Shown: one piece after another, positions 1 to 10,553 of the stretch | Numbering within the stretch: the stretch's first letter is position 1 | How the letters are laid out: every line of letters starts with the position of its first letter | NCBI GenBank assembly: GCA_949317995.1 | Contig: OX439038.1 | Span: forward strand, 64,195,576 to 64,259,575 | Length of the DNA stretch: 64,000 bases | Source: Acholoe squamosa | Lineage: Eukaryota; Annelida; Polychaeta; Phyllodocida; Polynoidae | Reading direction: 5' to 3' | Position numbers and translations under genes: made by a program | The notes under the pieces: model-generated | Database searches by the model: none | What the model was told of the DNA's origin: nothing | The model's input: the letters and a program-made list of their open reading frames with translations, nothing else

Positions 1-703
1 TTACTTCTGCTATATCCTATGAGTTCATATCCATGATACCACTGTAGACATCACAGGGAGAAAAGCATCTATGATTTTGCCAAAATTAATGATTATTACT
101 TTTTTAGTAAATGTTCCACAACCTGCTGTCCATTTTAGAAGACTAAATAGCTCATATCTGGTATATCATGCGAGCACACAGTCCTATTGTGGCTGGGAAG
201 ATTCTTATTAATGAATTTTATCCGTCAACTTAAGAAATTCTTAAAAACTAAATATGAACTAGATTACTTTGTATGATATTAAAATCAAGTACTTGTGAAC
301 ACAAGCTGAAAATGCAAATACCTTTCATGAAAAAAAAACCAACAAATTATTCTGATACATATTCTAAAACTTTATTTGTATTAACCATAGACAATATAGC
401 CTACTATGATATACATTTATCTCTGACCCTCATTCTCATACAACCACTGGGTGTGTTGCCTGTGGTTGTCTGCACTATCACGATGCAATATGTCAGGAAA
501 AAATTCTACATGTAATTAGATAGCCATATGTGACATATCGCATATGCTAATATAAAACATTTCCATTAAAAGAACGGACTACAATAGTGTTTTGTGAAAG
601 AAAGTAATGCCATGTACATTAAAAAGACTGTCGACACCCCAAAATAGTTCCTCAGAGAGAAAGAAAATGAATAGATCATAACTAAACCCCCATCATCACT
701 TAT
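1..703. other. TLR 3' UTR and downstream flank
   Basis: This AT-rich stretch holds no convincing coding sequence. Read on the minus strand it begins with the 3' UTR of the Toll-like receptor, whose stop codon is at 704-706. A candidate poly(A) signal for that transcript is at 371-376. Nothing else is recognised. Confidence 0.6.
371..376 (-). terminator. candidate poly(A) signal of the TLR gene
   Basis: TTTATT on the plus strand reads AATAAA on the minus strand, about 330 nt past the TLR stop codon in an AT-rich context. The position is plausible for the end of the 3' UTR, but no transcript evidence is available. Confidence 0.4.
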
Positions 704-3700
704 TTAGACTTGAGAAACTTGCAGAATTGTGGAACACTGTCCATCAACATCATCTACCCTTTGGTAATCCTCACTAAAGATCTCAGAATTGCCACTAGAA
801 CTTATGGCAAGGTTTCGCCGATGTTGAATGAGCTGCATGATTGTCACAGATTCGGGTGATGGGAACAGTGTTTCATAACCCTCAGATGGGAATGATTCCT
901 CCCTTAGGACGCTGAGGGGCTTTTCGGGCATAGCATACAGCATTCTCTGCCAGAAGAGCTTACTGTCGTGTTTAATGTAGGTGTTAGTCTTCAGGTAGAG
1001 CTTCATTTCCTCATCTAGGTCATTCACATCAAGTCCATCAAATAGAATGACAATGAGGTAATTGGTACGGTCTTTCAGTACCTTGTGATGAGCTGATTTG
1101 AACTCATAGCGACACCACTCATTCTTCAGATAGTTTTTGGTGAGAAGCATTATGCTCCGACGACTGTATTTCACACTGTAGAGGATATTGTCGGTGATCA
1201 GTCCTCCAGGCCTGAAGTCCCTCACCTCCATACATAGCCTAAAGGGATGCTCATCACTCTCCAGTTTAGGTTGCAGGGTTTTCAACACCCAGGGAGTGTC
1301 AGCCTTGTTGTAGGACACAAATGCATCATACAGCTTATCCACAACATCTGTATGATTCCTGTCAAATGGATGCCAGTTGAAGTGATAGTACAGAAGCACC
1401 TTGATCTCCTCATGGAACACAAAACAAAGAATCAATAAGGCAATGACAGACAATAACAGCATAGGTACACCAATGGCAATCCCTGTCAATGCTGCTCGTG
1501 AGATCTCGCAAATGAAATCATCCGGGTTCGCTTGGTATATTGCTTGGGAGCGAGGAACCCCAGAGCTACAGACTACTTTGTTGATGTCTTTGATATTCTT
1601 CCGATAGTCAAATATCCAGCGCACTGCCCACTTCATGTGGCAGTCACATACAAAGAAGTTGCCTCGCAGTGTTAACTGCACATACTGCAGATGTTTGAAA
1701 CCTAAAGGCATCCTATCTATTTTATTGTCATGTAGATGTACAGTGGCTATGTGGTCAAGTGAGGAGACTGCATCATCTGCTATTGTCTTAATGAGATTTT
1801 GGCTTAAATCCAATATCCTAAGTGATTCAAGATAGTTGGTGTGTTCAAAAGACACCAAGCGATTCCCACTGAATAGAAGGGTATCTGTAGAGTTTGGAAC
1901 CTGGTGAGGTAAATGCTTCAAACCCTGTCCTGAACAGTTCACAATAACTGACCCATCAACAGCTCTTTCTAAAGAGACACATGTTTTTGGACATCCTTCC
2001 AGCTCCTTTTGACAGACATATGAGTCATTTACCAGAGATATGATTGCTTTTCCATGAACATTGTTTGGTTTTGAACACTTCCATTCATCAAAGTGATATT
2101 TCTGAACCCTTGGACTGCTGTAATCCTTGGCAGGTGGCTTGTTTTTCTCTTCAAGTAAAAAACGGTACATGTTATATGTGTGGCAATCACAGTGAATATC
2201 ATTTCCAGTCAAATCTAGGTGGAAAAAGTTGAGGATTGTTGTAAACACGCTTTCCTTTCTGCTTATGATCACCTGATTGAAATCCAGAGTTCTGAAGCTA
2301 TTGTAGCTGAGGTCAATTAGCTTATGTTCATTTGGCTTGTAGGTCTGGCCCAGACTGCTAGCAGATTTTGTGTTCTTAAAGGCGATTATGTTGCTTTCCT
2401 GACCATCCAAGTCCCTCACAAAGCTTTCAAATGAGATCCCATTCCTGGAAAGGTGTATTCTGCGCAGACTCCTAGTGGTGAAGACCCATGCCGGGAAGTT
2501 GGTTATGTTGTTGTTGTCAAGATTGATTGCTGCAAATGTATTTGGAACATCAAAGCCAAAGGAGTCAGTCGCATATTTCCAGATGGAGTTATTTGAAAGA
2601 TCCAATGTCACCAATTTTCTCAGCTGAAAAAATGTATTGGTATGGATGGAATAGAGAGAATTATTGGCAATGTTGAGAATTTTGAGTTGATGCAGGCCGT
2701 TGAAATCATCCTGAAAGATGCTTTCTATTTGATTGCTACTCAGGTCAAGTTCTGTTAGTGAATGTAAATTTCTAAATGCTCCACTCGGTATTTTCCTTAA
2801 GAGATTAGATTTCAGTATAAGACTCTGTAGATGACTCACAGTGGAGAAGGTATCCTGCCCAAGCTTCTGAATCTGATTCGAGTTTAGCACTATTTTATCC
2901 AGTCTTCCTCTGAACTGATAGCTTGAGAGATCATGGAGAATATTTCCTGTAACAGAGATCATTCTCCTTGTGACATTGGGTGCAAGTGTCAGTCCTTCCC
3001 CTTCTGCATAATTGCTATTTAGAAAATCTGTTCTTATTAAGTTGTTCGGGACGGCCTGCAATACAGAATTCCAAGGGTATTGTGGAAGGCCTGAGATGTG
3101 ACATCCCTTTATGTACAGAGACTGTAGATTTGGCATAGTGTATCTAAGGATGTCCAGTTCTTCTTTTGATATTCTCACCAGTTGCAAATCCAACTCAGTT
3201 ACATTGGGCCATTTGTGCATAAGTAGGTCATGTGGGATTGAAATGTTTCCAGTCAGTGTCATGGAAACAATGTTCCCAGGACGAGGTGTGATATTGGAGA
3301 GATTTTGATGAAGTGAATCCTTGTTTGAATTATCTACAAAGGTGCAGCTTTCAAAACTAACAACCTTCAGATCAATGGCTTCTCCATAGACACCAATATT
3401 CATCAATGATATCTCACACCCTGCCAGGTCCAGGTAGGAAATATGATCCAGTCTTATTCCTTGACTGTTACTGAATACAATTTGAAATTTTGAGCCTTGA
3501 TCACAGTTCAGACGCAGATAACGCACATACTCCTCCTTGGGATGGGGCTCGCATCCAGCCCTGCAGAGAAGCCTCTCTATCGATAACCCACAGGAACTGC
3601 TATTTGTGACATTGTTCTTCACAGAGTACTCTTCAAAGTAGGCACCATTATGACCACGAAAAAATGGTGGCAGTGACACATATTGCGTTTGACTGATTTC

Positions 3701-3817
3701 ACAGGGTACGAATACTTCATCATCCGCATTTGCTGGAGTTATAGTACAACTAGACACTAGGAATATTGTTAGCAAGGTAACCTTGGTGAATGCCATCACA
3801 GAACCTCTACTTGTCAT
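704..3817 (-). CDS. Toll-like receptor, multiple-cysteine-cluster type
   Basis: This 1037-residue type I membrane receptor should bind a ligand through its LRR ectodomain and signal through a cytoplasmic TIR domain. A hydrophobic signal peptide spans about residues 9-31. LRRs follow, clearest in the middle (LTELDLSSNQIESI, LVTLDLSNNSIWKY). A first LRRCT starts near residue 541 (CDCHTYNMYRFL). An LRRNT starts near residue 607 (CPKTC...VNCSGQGLKHLP), then a few LRRs and a second LRRCT near residue 720 (CDCHMKWAVRW). The transmembrane helix is at about 776-798 and the TIR domain at about 829-975, with box 1 YDAFVSYN, box 2 RDFRPGG and a box 3 FW. The LRRCT-LRRNT-LRRCT order is the Drosophila Toll-like mccTLR architecture, unlike typical vertebrate single-cluster TLRs. 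All domains are uninterrupted in one exon. The ATG lies immediately after a splice acceptor, so the 5' UTR is probably on a separate exon. Ligand and adaptor cannot be inferred. Confidence 0.96.
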   Translation of the reverse strand: MTSRGSVMAFTKVTLLTIFLVSSCTITPANADDEVFVPCEISQTQYVSLPPFFRGHNGAYFEEYSVKNNVTNSSSCGLSIERLLCRAGCEPHPKEEYVRYLRLNCDQGSKFQIVFSNSQGIRLDHISYLDLAGCEISLMNIGVYGEAIDLKVVSFESCTFVDNSNKDSLHQNLSNITPRPGNIVSMTLTGNISIPHDLLMHKWPNVTELDLQLVRISKEELDILRYTMPNLQSLYIKGCHISGLPQYPWNSVLQAVPNNLIRTDFLNSNYAEGEGLTLAPNVTRRMISVTGNILHDLSSYQFRGRLDKIVLNSNQIQKLGQDTFSTVSHLQSLILKSNLLRKIPSGAFRNLHSLTELDLSSNQIESIFQDDFNGLHQLKILNIANNSLYSIHTNTFFQLRKLVTLDLSNNSIWKYATDSFGFDVPNTFAAINLDNNNITNFPAWVFTTRSLRRIHLSRNGISFESFVRDLDGQESNIIAFKNTKSASSLGQTYKPNEHKLIDLSYNSFRTLDFNQVIISRKESVFTTILNFFHLDLTGNDIHCDCHTYNMYRFLLEEKNKPPAKDYSSPRVQKYHFDEWKCSKPNNVHGKAIISLVNDSYVCQKELEGCPKTCVSLERAVDGSVIVNCSGQGLKHLPHQVPNSTDTLLFSGNRLVSFEHTNYLESLRILDLSQNLIKTIADDAVSSLDHIATVHLHDNKIDRMPLGFKHLQYVQLTLRGNFFVCDCHMKWAVRWIFDYRKNIKDINKVVCSSGVPRSQAIYQANPDDFICEISRAALTGIAIGVPMLLLSVIALLILCFVFHEEIKVLLYYHFNWHPFDRNHTDVVDKLYDAFVSYNKADTPWVLKTLQPKLESDEHPFRLCMEVRDFRPGGLITDNILYSVKYSRRSIMLLTKNYLKNEWCRYEFKSAHHKVLKDRTNYLIVILFDGLDVNDLDEEMKLYLKTNTYIKHDSKLFWQRMLYAMPEKPLSVLREESFPSEGYETLFPSPESVTIMQLIQHRRNLAISSSGNSEIFSEDYQRVDDVDGQCSTILQVSQV

Positions 3818-3840
3818 CTGAAAGAAAAAAAAAAAAAAGA
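3818..3840 (-). other. splice acceptor immediately before the TLR ATG
   Basis: On the minus strand a long T-rich tract ends in CTTTCAG and the next base is the A of the TLR start codon. This is a strong 3' splice site. It implies an upstream untranslated exon, or possibly a short extra coding exon, that I could not locate. Confidence 0.65.
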
Positions 3841-6800
3841 TTGCATTTACAGTTTGTAGGGAAAATTTGTTCTCAGTCTGGAGAGGGGTATGGTCGAACG
3901 GGGAGTTCGGGGTAGCAGCTCATTGAGATGAAAAAGCGCTGGTGTGGAGAGCAGCACAAGATCTCACACTTGTATTAGGACATGCCCACACACTCAAAAT
4001 ACTCCCTCATCCAATCCAGTACCCACAGGTGTGGTATTCACACAGGGCACCCAATAAATTCCAACATGGCACATTCAACAATTTACAGCTCCTCGGATGC
4101 TTTAAAATATTTTTTTCTTTTAAAGCGAGTAGAATAGACCTAATCATTGCCGTTTCACATAATCATATAATACTCCAATGGTCCTCTGGTTTTAGCTAGA
4201 TTCTGCTCAGTGTGAATAAATGAAAAGATACCTACTAAATGTACTCTTAGTTCTACATTATGATTAACACGGTAATCAGAGAATGGTCCAGTACGGGGGC
4301 ATCCATTAATTATGTATGGGCATTTTTACCAAAAATTGACCCAAACCCTGTGTTGCAAAATGTAGGCCCTCAGGTATTGTACCCATTGTAGACCTACCCC
4401 TGAATGTTTGGTTTCACTACCGTCTGTCACATGACCACTCATGAGGATAGGACTGGGGCATTTTTTATAAATTTAGAAAAAATACCTACCATTTCCCCCT
4501 CCCCTCAATCACTCTTAAATTACAGGTCCTATGCATACAGACTCAACTCCCATGGACCCCTCCCCCCATCTAACATACCTACATGTTCAAGATCTGAATA
4601 TAAAGGCAAGCAAAAACACCCCTCTGCAGGGACAGTCATTGGCTTTGATATTCCTGGTAGTTATGTTAGAACCCCTCCTTGAAGATAGGTCATTATTCAT
4701 ATCTGAAATCAATGATTAAACTCTAAATAATTATCAACCATAATAATGACTAAAAACACAATAAATCAGACTTTTTTTTTGCAGAAAATACATAATAATA
4801 GGGTGATTTTTATCATAGGTTTTGATCTAGAAGGAGTTTTCCATTTCTGTTTTTAGTTTTGGGTTTTTGGTGAAAATCCCCAAAGGTTGACATATAAATC
4901 TGCAAATTTAGATTATTGGAATGGTTGGCATGGCAACAAGAAACGGCAGATTTTTCATGAAAAATGTTCATTTTACCTTCCAAATACCCAAGATGGGGCA
5001 TTTAAAATGAGAGTATTAAATTCTGCATCAAAAATTAGCTTAGTGTATTTTTATAATCATTTTAGAGTTATTTTGCACCTCCAATGCCCCATGGTGGCCT
5101 AATGGGGAATTATAAATCCCCCGCGGAGGGGTGTTCTTCCTGGTTGAGTCACATATGATTCAATATGGTCTTGTTTAGAATCTAACCACTTGTCCTTAAT
5201 TTGTATTCGACCAGTCCCATTGTGTTAAAGGTTGCCCAGTCAGGGTAGTGCTTGTGGTGAGGGGTAAAATTAACACTTCTACGTGCAATATTAGCCAAGT
5301 GACCACAGTCTATATTAATTACCACAGATTTCTCTGCCAAAAATATAAACTTATTTGTTATGATGCTTGGACGATATTGTTGATCAAATCCTTCATAAAT
5401 ATATGTTGGTACCTTATATAAAATCTATCAGTATATTCACCAGTCGGACTATGGGTCAGCCATGATACTGCTTGAGTTCAGCTCATTTTAATTGGCAGAA
5501 GTATAACAGTACATAGGGATCATATCATGGAGACTTTTAGGAACGTCAAGGAAATGTCTATAGCCAGATGGACAGAAATAATGCTTAGATATTGGAGATC
5601 AGTCAAAAGTGTGTTTACCGCATTTTTATATATCCGTTTCTATTTTCATATATCTAAGGTATAGATGTACATGTATACATACCTTGGTAAGTCTGGCCAC
5701 TAGGCCTTTGTCATGTTGAAAACTATCTACATGCTGGAGTCTTGACATAACTAGTGTAAGTGAGCTTTATTACGATAGTCATCTAGTAGTAGTACCCGAG
5801 TCTAGGAACTGTAGATAGTCCCTACTCACGTTTTATACACTGTTAACTGTTGGAATTAGAATTACACTACCATTTTACAGTACATCCTTTTAGTAATCAA
5901 CAGTGTGAGCCAATGTAAAATCCTCAGATTACTTTGTAAATGGATTTGTACTTTGTTTGCTAGGGGCTAGATCTGTGGGTTGCCCCCCCCCCCAAAAAAA
6001 AAAAATAAAATAAAATAAAAAAGCATTCCATGCGAATCCCTGCCTCTGCCCCTGCTTCCTGGTGGGAAAATTGTACAATCATACACAGCGCCACATATTA
6101 TAGGTCTATTGCCAGATAATATGAGCTCTTGAATATGAAATAAGTTCTGAAATAGCCCACTAGCGGAGCTGGTTAGGCCTATAGTTTTTAAACCAACATA
6201 TATACCAACCATATATGATAAGTCTGAACTTTTCTTCGCCTGGATTCTTTCAATGTAATACTTTCTCTCCATTTTCTTCTTCTTTCTATTTATCAAAGAC
6301 AAATCTTCCAACTAGTAAAATCTAAACATAGCCTTCCAAAACTTTAGGAGAGGGATAAAGTTACTTGAACGCTGAAATGTTAAGGCATTCACCACAAAAC
6401 AAGCATTCGAGTCCAAAACTAAGGTTGTCAAAATATTTGAGAAGCAAACAATGCTAATATGATAATCATAGACGCATGTACATGCCATACCATGGCAGGA
6501 AGACATTGATTGTGCCAGTGCATGATTCTGCGTTATTTCACAGATTATTTCTGAGAGTGTGCCCTTGGCCAACCCACCCAGTATCCCCAGACACGTGTCC
6601 ACAGATGCCGGATCCATGTATCTCAGGTCAGTGCCTGGTGCTCACAGTGTGAGTGTGTGCGTCCAACGCTGGTTTCCGATGAGGAGTGACATCCTGTTCA
6701 TTTCGGTACATTTGTACATCAATAAAGGAAGAGTAACTTCCCTGTCAATATTTACCGAAATTAAACTATATCAGCTGTGTATGTCAGCCTGTATAACTCC

Positions 6801-7881
6801 GTATTTCTATACCTAAGGGAGGAGTCATTTATTTCTAGGTGGGGCGGGGGAGCTTGTTAGATATAAGGGGGGGGGGGTCATTTTGAAAAAGAGCCCCTCA
6901 GTGGGTGGGGGGGGGGGCAAAACCTAATAAACCTTCACACTGGTGGGGGGGGGGGTTCAAAACTAAATATGGGCAACTCAAATTCCCATCGCGACGCATA
7001 ATTCCACGTACATATCCGATTTTTTTTTTTTTTTTTTTTTTGGGGGGGGGGTCATTTTGCAAAATCAGCTCTTGGTTTAGGGGGGGAGGGGTCGAGATCA
7101 TTTTCATAGTGGTGGGGGGGGGGGGGTCAGAAAAAAAATCTACCGATCCGCCAAAATCCATCTAGCCCCCTGCCTAACAATAAATGACTCATCCGTAAGA
7201 TCTATTGTACCTTGTAGGCCTAATTCTAGAAATCCCCAACTTTCGGGCCAGGCTTTAGGATCCGTTAGTGATCCTGTGATGTGTTGCAGAGTGATTGATT
7301 TGGTTTTATCAACAAACATTTCTCTTTAAGAAACCAAGGAGAGCTTTTTAAATGAAATTCTCTTAAGCAGATAAATTCCCATAGATCTGCATGTTTCTAA
7401 TACATGTATCTGATATATAACATGTACTATTCAGATGCAGGGCCTAGTTTAAAACACGTAACGGGTCTAGTGGAGTTCAGATCCTGCTTTGTGGATTTTT
7501 ATTTTACTTTGTCTTTAGGCAACTTTGGTGTAGCCTTTTCAACCCTTTAAAACCTTCCCACCCCACAAAGCAGGATTTTCAAATCCTACAGTCGCAGAAA
7601 TCATTCTATTGCATGGCAATGTGGGTTAATACTCTGTTATCAAAGCTCATGTTCTATAAGAAGAAAATGCAATTCAACGGAAAAGCATCACTCTAGCAAG
7701 TACTGTATGAAGTGCTGATGTGAGTTACAACCCCACAGTTCAAGTAACAGTGCCATCTTTCTTTGCACCTGTGCAGTCTCATGAACCTAGAGAATTTCAT
7801 GATCTCCTATCCATAGATGACCGATCATCCATTATAACAATATTCATTTTTTCACCATTACATCCGACCTTAATCACTACT
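3841..7881. other. intergenic region upstream of the TLR gene
   Basis: No supported coding sequence is present. It should contain the TLR promoter and a 5' UTR exon, neither of which I can pinpoint. Visible features are a decayed copy of the GGGGCCGTCCATAAATGACGT-type repeat near 4297-4390 and a low-complexity stretch of G runs at 6838-7130. The open frames across the G runs and around 5967-6617 have no recognisable domain. Confidence 0.5.
6838..7130. repeat. poly-G-rich low-complexity repeat
   Basis: Blocks of 8-14 consecutive G alternate with words such as GTCATTTTG and CAAAA, and there is one T run of about 22 at 7020. The organisation (GGGG-GTCATTTT repeated) resembles a decayed dispersed element. 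Open frames here on both strands are composition artefacts. Confidence 0.6.
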
Positions 7882-9478
7882 ATGGCAAGCGAAATGTTTA
7901 CCCCCTGATATCAGAGTTATTTATTTGATACACACATGTATAACAGTTTTAGAATTTGAATACAGGGTTTTTCTAACTTTTGATATCAGTTTCCTGGAGG
8001 GATATCAGAGTGTTTTCTTTTCTAAAATATTGCCATATCAAATTGATAATGTGATATTCTTTTTTTCCACTTAGTACATAGAAAACAAACCTTTGTGTTA
8101 ATTTTTATCAATTATTTCTCATATTCTGTAAACTCCAGTAACAGGGCAAAACATGAGTTTGTTGGAAACTATATCATAGTTTTAGTTTAAAACATTGATA
8201 TCAGAGTTAAAATCTGTGATATTAAGGTTTTTGAGAAACTAGTGGCTGGCACTGACACTGGAGTTGACATAACATGAAGAATAACGAATGGATTGCTCTA
8301 ATTAAAGCTAATTAACTTGAAAAGAGTAATAGGAGACAACTAGGGTCCTCTCATTTTCAGTCATTTTGGTGGTGCGAATAGGTTTAAAAAAAGATAGAAA
8401 TTTTATATATATAAGAGGCAGAATTACTTATTAAATTTGTAGTGTCATTAAAGGAGGAGATGTAGGGGTCTTGCAGGAAAAGGTATTTCAGTACCAACTA
8501 TTGTAAATTTTGAGTAATTGTCTATATTCTACAGAGTCAGTTGGTTGGCAGCCATAAGACACTTTTTGCCTCCAATGGTGAAGGTATATGATGTTGATCC
8601 ATGTATCAACTTTCCCGCCTTTTCTGGCAATGTGGTGTGAATAGCACAGTTTTGGCGGGAGTTATGCAAATAGTGGCTTGGTGGTGTGAATAACCTGGGT
8701 GAGTAGTATCTGGTCCTCCAAGCAGATTTCTTTTGAAAGTATAGGACTATAACACTACTTAACACCTGCTTGGAGTTGATTCCTGTCTGTGAGTGCTGAT
8801 GTCAGACCACAAGCTAGACTTGCTCAAGGCTATTGATTTTAATTCTGGAGAAACAATGTAATGGAAAAGACTATCAGGTATAAAGGGGCCAGAGCTTTGG
8901 GACAGCAGAGAGTCTAACTAACAGCAATTACCTTAAATTCTCTGATACAAGCAACATTACCTGCATTACTGACCTTGCAATAAACTACAATTTTGATTTG
9001 ATTCAAATATGATATTAACCTCAAATCAAAGAATTTATGGTACATAACATCTGACAAAAAATTTAAATTTTATTTCTTTTCGAGTTATAAGCAATGCACA
9101 TTGCTGCCCTATAATTTTTTATTTAAATGTATTACCAGTCATCCCCTATTTGTACACTTAACTACATTAGGGGCCGTCCATAAATGACGTTATGCCAAAT
9201 TTGACCATTTTTGAACCCCCTCCCCCTCATCATGTTTTTTTTTGTCAATTTTACAATGCTGAAGGTATATGGAAAATTAATACCATCATGCCGGAACTGA
9301 CCCCACCCTTTCCCCGTCATTTTGGATGCCCCCCCCCCCCCATCAGCCTGATACAGGGGTTTACCTAGAATAACTCGGATATCAAATCCTAAAACTATGA
9401 TATCAGTGACAGAAACTGTGATGTAAAATAAAGAAACTGTGATATCTGGGGAGGGGAGGAAACAAATCGCTTGCCATG
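7882..9478. mobile_element. candidate non-autonomous TIR element with GATATCA words
   Basis: Perfect 11-bp terminal inverted repeats (ATGGCAAGCGA at 7882, complement ending at about 9477) continue as imperfect arms through a pyrimidine-rich stretch to GATATCA on both sides. The interior has many GATATCA/TGATATC words (about 7909, 7981, 8000, 8200, 9378, 9400, 9442) and no coding capacity. A decayed GGGGCCGTCCATAAATGACGTT repeat is nested at about 9171-9340. Element class and target duplication are undetermined. Confidence 0.45.
9171..9340. repeat. dispersed repeat of the GGGGCCGTCCATAAATGACGT type
   Basis: It starts with GGGGCCGTCCATAAATGACG, continues through C-rich blocks and ends in GTCATTTTGGATGCCCCC, an imperfect inverted copy of the start. 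From memory, a MITE-like repeat with this terminal sequence is widespread in invertebrate genomes. This copy is degenerate. Confidence 0.5.
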
Positions 9479-9504
9479 CACGTTGGTAGTTCTGGTCTCA
9501 CATT

Positions 9505-9596
9505 ATACCTATAGCCCACAGGGCCTCTTCGGCCAATTTTGGCCATACATTCCCTACACAAAAGTCGACCGAAGAGGCCCAGTGGACTATAGGTAT
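9505..9596. repeat. long near-perfect inverted repeat (hairpin)
   Basis: Two arms of about 29 nt (left starts ATACCTATAGCCCAC, right ends GTGGACTATAGGTAT) pair with only two or three mismatches around a loop of about 34 nt containing AATTTTGGCC. The shared core is GGGCCTCTTCGG. It lies downstream of the CAP gene's candidate poly(A) signal, just beyond the TIR element. Confidence 0.6.
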
Positions 9597-9796
9597 TAAG
9601 TCATTTAGGTCTCAAAACTATGTATGTTTTTCATGTGGACTATCTTTTATACTACACATTATAGGTATCTATTTGTTTTAATTCTACACAAGCTAGCAGA
9701 ACGTTGTAACTTCACCAGTGATGTTCCAATTCAAACATAAAGCACAAAGACTTAAACCCAAGACCGATGAAAAATAGAAGTGCTTAGAAACTGACT

Positions 9797-9802
9797 TTTA
9801 TT
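9797..9802 (-). terminator. candidate poly(A) signal of the CAP gene
   Basis: AATAAA on the minus strand lies about 730 nt past the stop of the last coding exon (10531-10533). It would define a 3' UTR through 10530-9780. It is the best-placed signal I saw. Confidence 0.45.
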
Positions 9803-10530
9803 GCAATGCAACGCAACAAGGGTTACAAACATTTACTATGTAGTCATATGGATCTCAGTGTATAGTGTGAACTGTACACAACCATATACGGTCACATGAA
9901 GGGATTAATCCACTCAAACAATCACAACTCTATTTACAAGTAGGCCTATATTGTTCCATCTGTAGGTATCTTCTTAAAGAGAATTACAAACCCAAGTGTT
10001 ATTAATCTGTCCATCAATTTATTCATAATGTAATCTCAGGCTTAAGCCCCTGTTTAACATCTTCACGATTCATTGCTCTTCAGAAATTAAAAGCTTCACT
10101 TTTGAGTAGATTATGGATTTGAGGACTTCAATCTATTGGTACATGTATATATAGTGAACTGCATTTCTTGGTATCTAATGAGTAGGAGTTAACTGTAGGC
10201 CTACATTTGATGTGATTTGATAAAATAGTCCATAGTGTTTTGGCCCCTGAAGAATGTAGATAGGTCGGCGACAGACACTGAGATGTCTGTTAGACGGGAG
10301 AGGTCCCTCTGAGGTATCTGCATGTAGGAAGGAATCTCTGTCTGGAGAGGTCTCGATGAGGTTTTCTTTTGTAGGTAGATGTCTCTGGCTGTAATTGTAT
10401 TCTGAATCTTTTAATCACGAAGCTCTATGATGTAGATTCCCAGAAATAGCAGGGATTCTCTTTTTCATATCAGTATTTTACTTCCCTAATCGTAAATGCA
10501 AGTGTAATAGTCTACTATGTGCGACTAGGT
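9803..10530 (-). other. probable 3' UTR of the CAP gene
   Basis: This stretch follows the stop codon of the last CAP exon and precedes an AATAAA. It has no open frame of interest. The assignment is inferred from gene position alone. Confidence 0.45.
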
Positions 10531-10553
10531 CTAATCCCTCGATGGCATTGCAC
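10531..10553 (-). CDS. CAP gene exon 9 (terminal, stop codon)
   Basis: After a strong acceptor (TTTCTCTTTCTTACAG), 23 nt complete the split Arg codon, add AMPSRD and end at TAG (10533-10531). The phase matches exon 8 exactly. The tail has no recognisable motif. Confidence 0.78.

Noticed and set aside
6898-7165. Gly- and Pro-rich short proteins
   Set aside because: Artefacts of poly-G runs.
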